Below, piece by piece: positions 28,990 through 29,825 of a stretch of DNA of 29,825 nucleotides (position 1 is its first letter; every line of letters starts with the position of its first letter). Made by a program: the position numbers and the translations under genes. This DNA comes from Ettlia oleoabundans (taxonomy: Eukaryota; Chlorophyta; Chlorophyceae; Chlamydomonadales), in assembly GCA_019693395.1 (NCBI GenBank), contig JAAMXP010003595.1, positions 1-29,825 on the forward strand. The letters run 5' to 3'. The notes beneath the pieces are model-generated. The model was not told where the DNA came from. It ran no database searches and saw only the letters and a program-made list of their open reading frames with translations.

Positions 28990-29825
28990 ATGAGCGAGGA
29001 ATACGACTTGGTGACGATTGGGGCTGGCAGCGGCGGTGTGAGGGCAAGTCGTCTGGCGGCTGGCGTGTATGGCGCCAAGGTCTGTTCAACCATTGCGAGG
29101 CCGTAAGCCAATCAAACCTGCAGCGGGCTTGGCTGGCATCACTGGCTTTGAATTCTGTGGCAAACCTGCTTGTCTCTTGTGGTGTTGATGACGGAATGAA
29201 TGGCAAGCAGCCGCCAGCCACACTGCTTGTGTCTCCCTCCCTCTCAACCGTGCTGCTTTCTGCTGACTCCTCCATGCTGCTATTTGATTTGAGAACAACT
29301 CAGCCTATATCAAATTAATGGTGCCAACCTTTGCAGGTGGCGGTAATTGAGCTGCCCTTTGGGTTTGTGTCATCTGAGACTGTGGGTGGCGCCGGCGGCA
29401 CATGCGTCATCCGCGGCTGCGTGCCCAAGAAGCTCATGGTGTACGCGTGAGTGTGGCAGGGGCAGAAGTAGAGAGCTTGCAGTAGCGATGCTTCGCCTTG
29501 CAGCACCTATGCAGTTTTTAGTGGGAGTATGCTCGGAGAGTCGCTAAGTAGTGCCAAAAGCATTGCGGGCAGCTGCTGGGGCTCGTGGCCACAGCGGTGT
29601 CGGCATAGGCGGTATGGTGCAGTGTATTTGGGAGTGCTGCTGCGGCAGGAGTCTGTCGCATGCAATGCGGCCGGGAGTTGCACACGATGATCAGCGGCAG
29701 CAGGAGCAGCAGCACCGGCAGCGACAGTAGAGAATCACGCAGAAGTACTGAGAGTTCAGGGTGGAACGGGCGCAGCAGCTTGTGCGGCTGGGCTGTCTTA
29801 TGCCTGGTGCCTCTAATCTTTGGAC
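28990..29825 (+). CDS. GR: Glutathione reductase (NADPH), first two exons; 3' part outside window
   Basis: Exon 1 is 28990-29079 (30 residues) and exon 2 is 29337-29446, ending in phase 2. Visible protein: [20 protein letters not shown] holds the FAD-binding GxGxxG fingerprint with the GVRAS sequence typical of plant-type enzymes. [18 protein letters not shown] follows, then [18 protein letters not shown], where the two Cys of CVIRGC form the redox-active disulfide. The enzyme reduces oxidised glutathione with NADPH. This start gives no transit peptide, so the product would be cytosolic unless an upstream or non-AUG start is used. No further exon is recognisable from 29447 to the window end, so the next intron is at least 379 bp. 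Confidence 0.93.

Noticed and set aside
1..29825. CRISPR array, insertion sequence, tRNA or rRNA gene
   Set aside because: No regularly spaced repeats, transposase-like frames, tRNA T-loop pattern or rRNA core sequence were found on either strand. The many introns show a nuclear eukaryotic genome.

Overview
This window is a gene-dense piece of a nuclear genome from a green alga. A chlorophyte is likely and a trebouxiophyte (Chlorella-like) is possible, but the species cannot be read from the sequence. Three things support this. A photosystem I antenna gene (LHCA3-like), a plant-type glutathione reductase and a land-plant/algal DUF789 gene lie together. Genes are GC-rich and cut by many short spliceosomal introns (50 to about 450 bp, usually GT...CTGCAG). 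TGTAA, the usual green-algal polyadenylation signal, follows at least two stop codons. There is no sign of operons, mobile elements, CRISPR, tRNA or rRNA.

Layout, left to right. (1) 6115 to beyond position 1, minus strand: a secreted G8-domain/beta-helix protein of the CEMIP/TMEM2/PKHD1L1 type, with an algal tail of cysteine modules and polyproline linkers; 14 exons and 1137 residues are visible and the 3' end lies outside. (2) 9802-7558, minus: a complete 5-exon DUF789 gene (529 aa). (3) 9803-11306: about 1.5 kb without a convincing gene. (4) 11307-about 12525, plus: an unrecognised coiled-coil gene with an RG-rich tail; the model is weak. (5) 12801-15247, plus: a complete 8-exon ER-type cyclophilin (207 aa), with an 18-base N gap in one intron. 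(6) 19788-15902, minus: a complete 9-exon ERI2-like DEDDh exonuclease (709 aa) with a 400-residue Gln/Pro-rich N-terminus and a C-terminal GRF zinc finger. (7) 20059-21097, plus: an unrecognised 223-aa protein with an N-myristoylation-like start. (8) about 24695-21392, minus: an FG-repeat nucleoporin (about 990 aa, start unresolved). (9) 25818-28099, plus: a complete 8-exon LHCA3-like gene (272 aa). (10) 28990 to beyond 29825, plus: the first two exons of glutathione reductase.

The genes appear functionally independent. DUF789 and the coiled-coil gene, the ERI2-like gene and the 223-aa gene, and the nucleoporin and LHCA3 are divergent pairs. Cyclophilin with the ERI2-like gene, and the 223-aa gene with the nucleoporin, are tail to tail. 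Exon boundaries were deduced by hand from splice consensus, reading phase and recognised protein motifs. They are firm for G8, DUF789, cyclophilin, ERI2-like, LHCA3 and glutathione reductase, and tentative elsewhere.

The points most worth following are: the animal-type G8 ectodomain joined to algal wall-protein modules; recurrent GC-AG introns and 20-nt microexons; an acid-free in-frame leader plus an upstream ORF in front of glutathione reductase; and the disordered extension of the ERI2-like nuclease.
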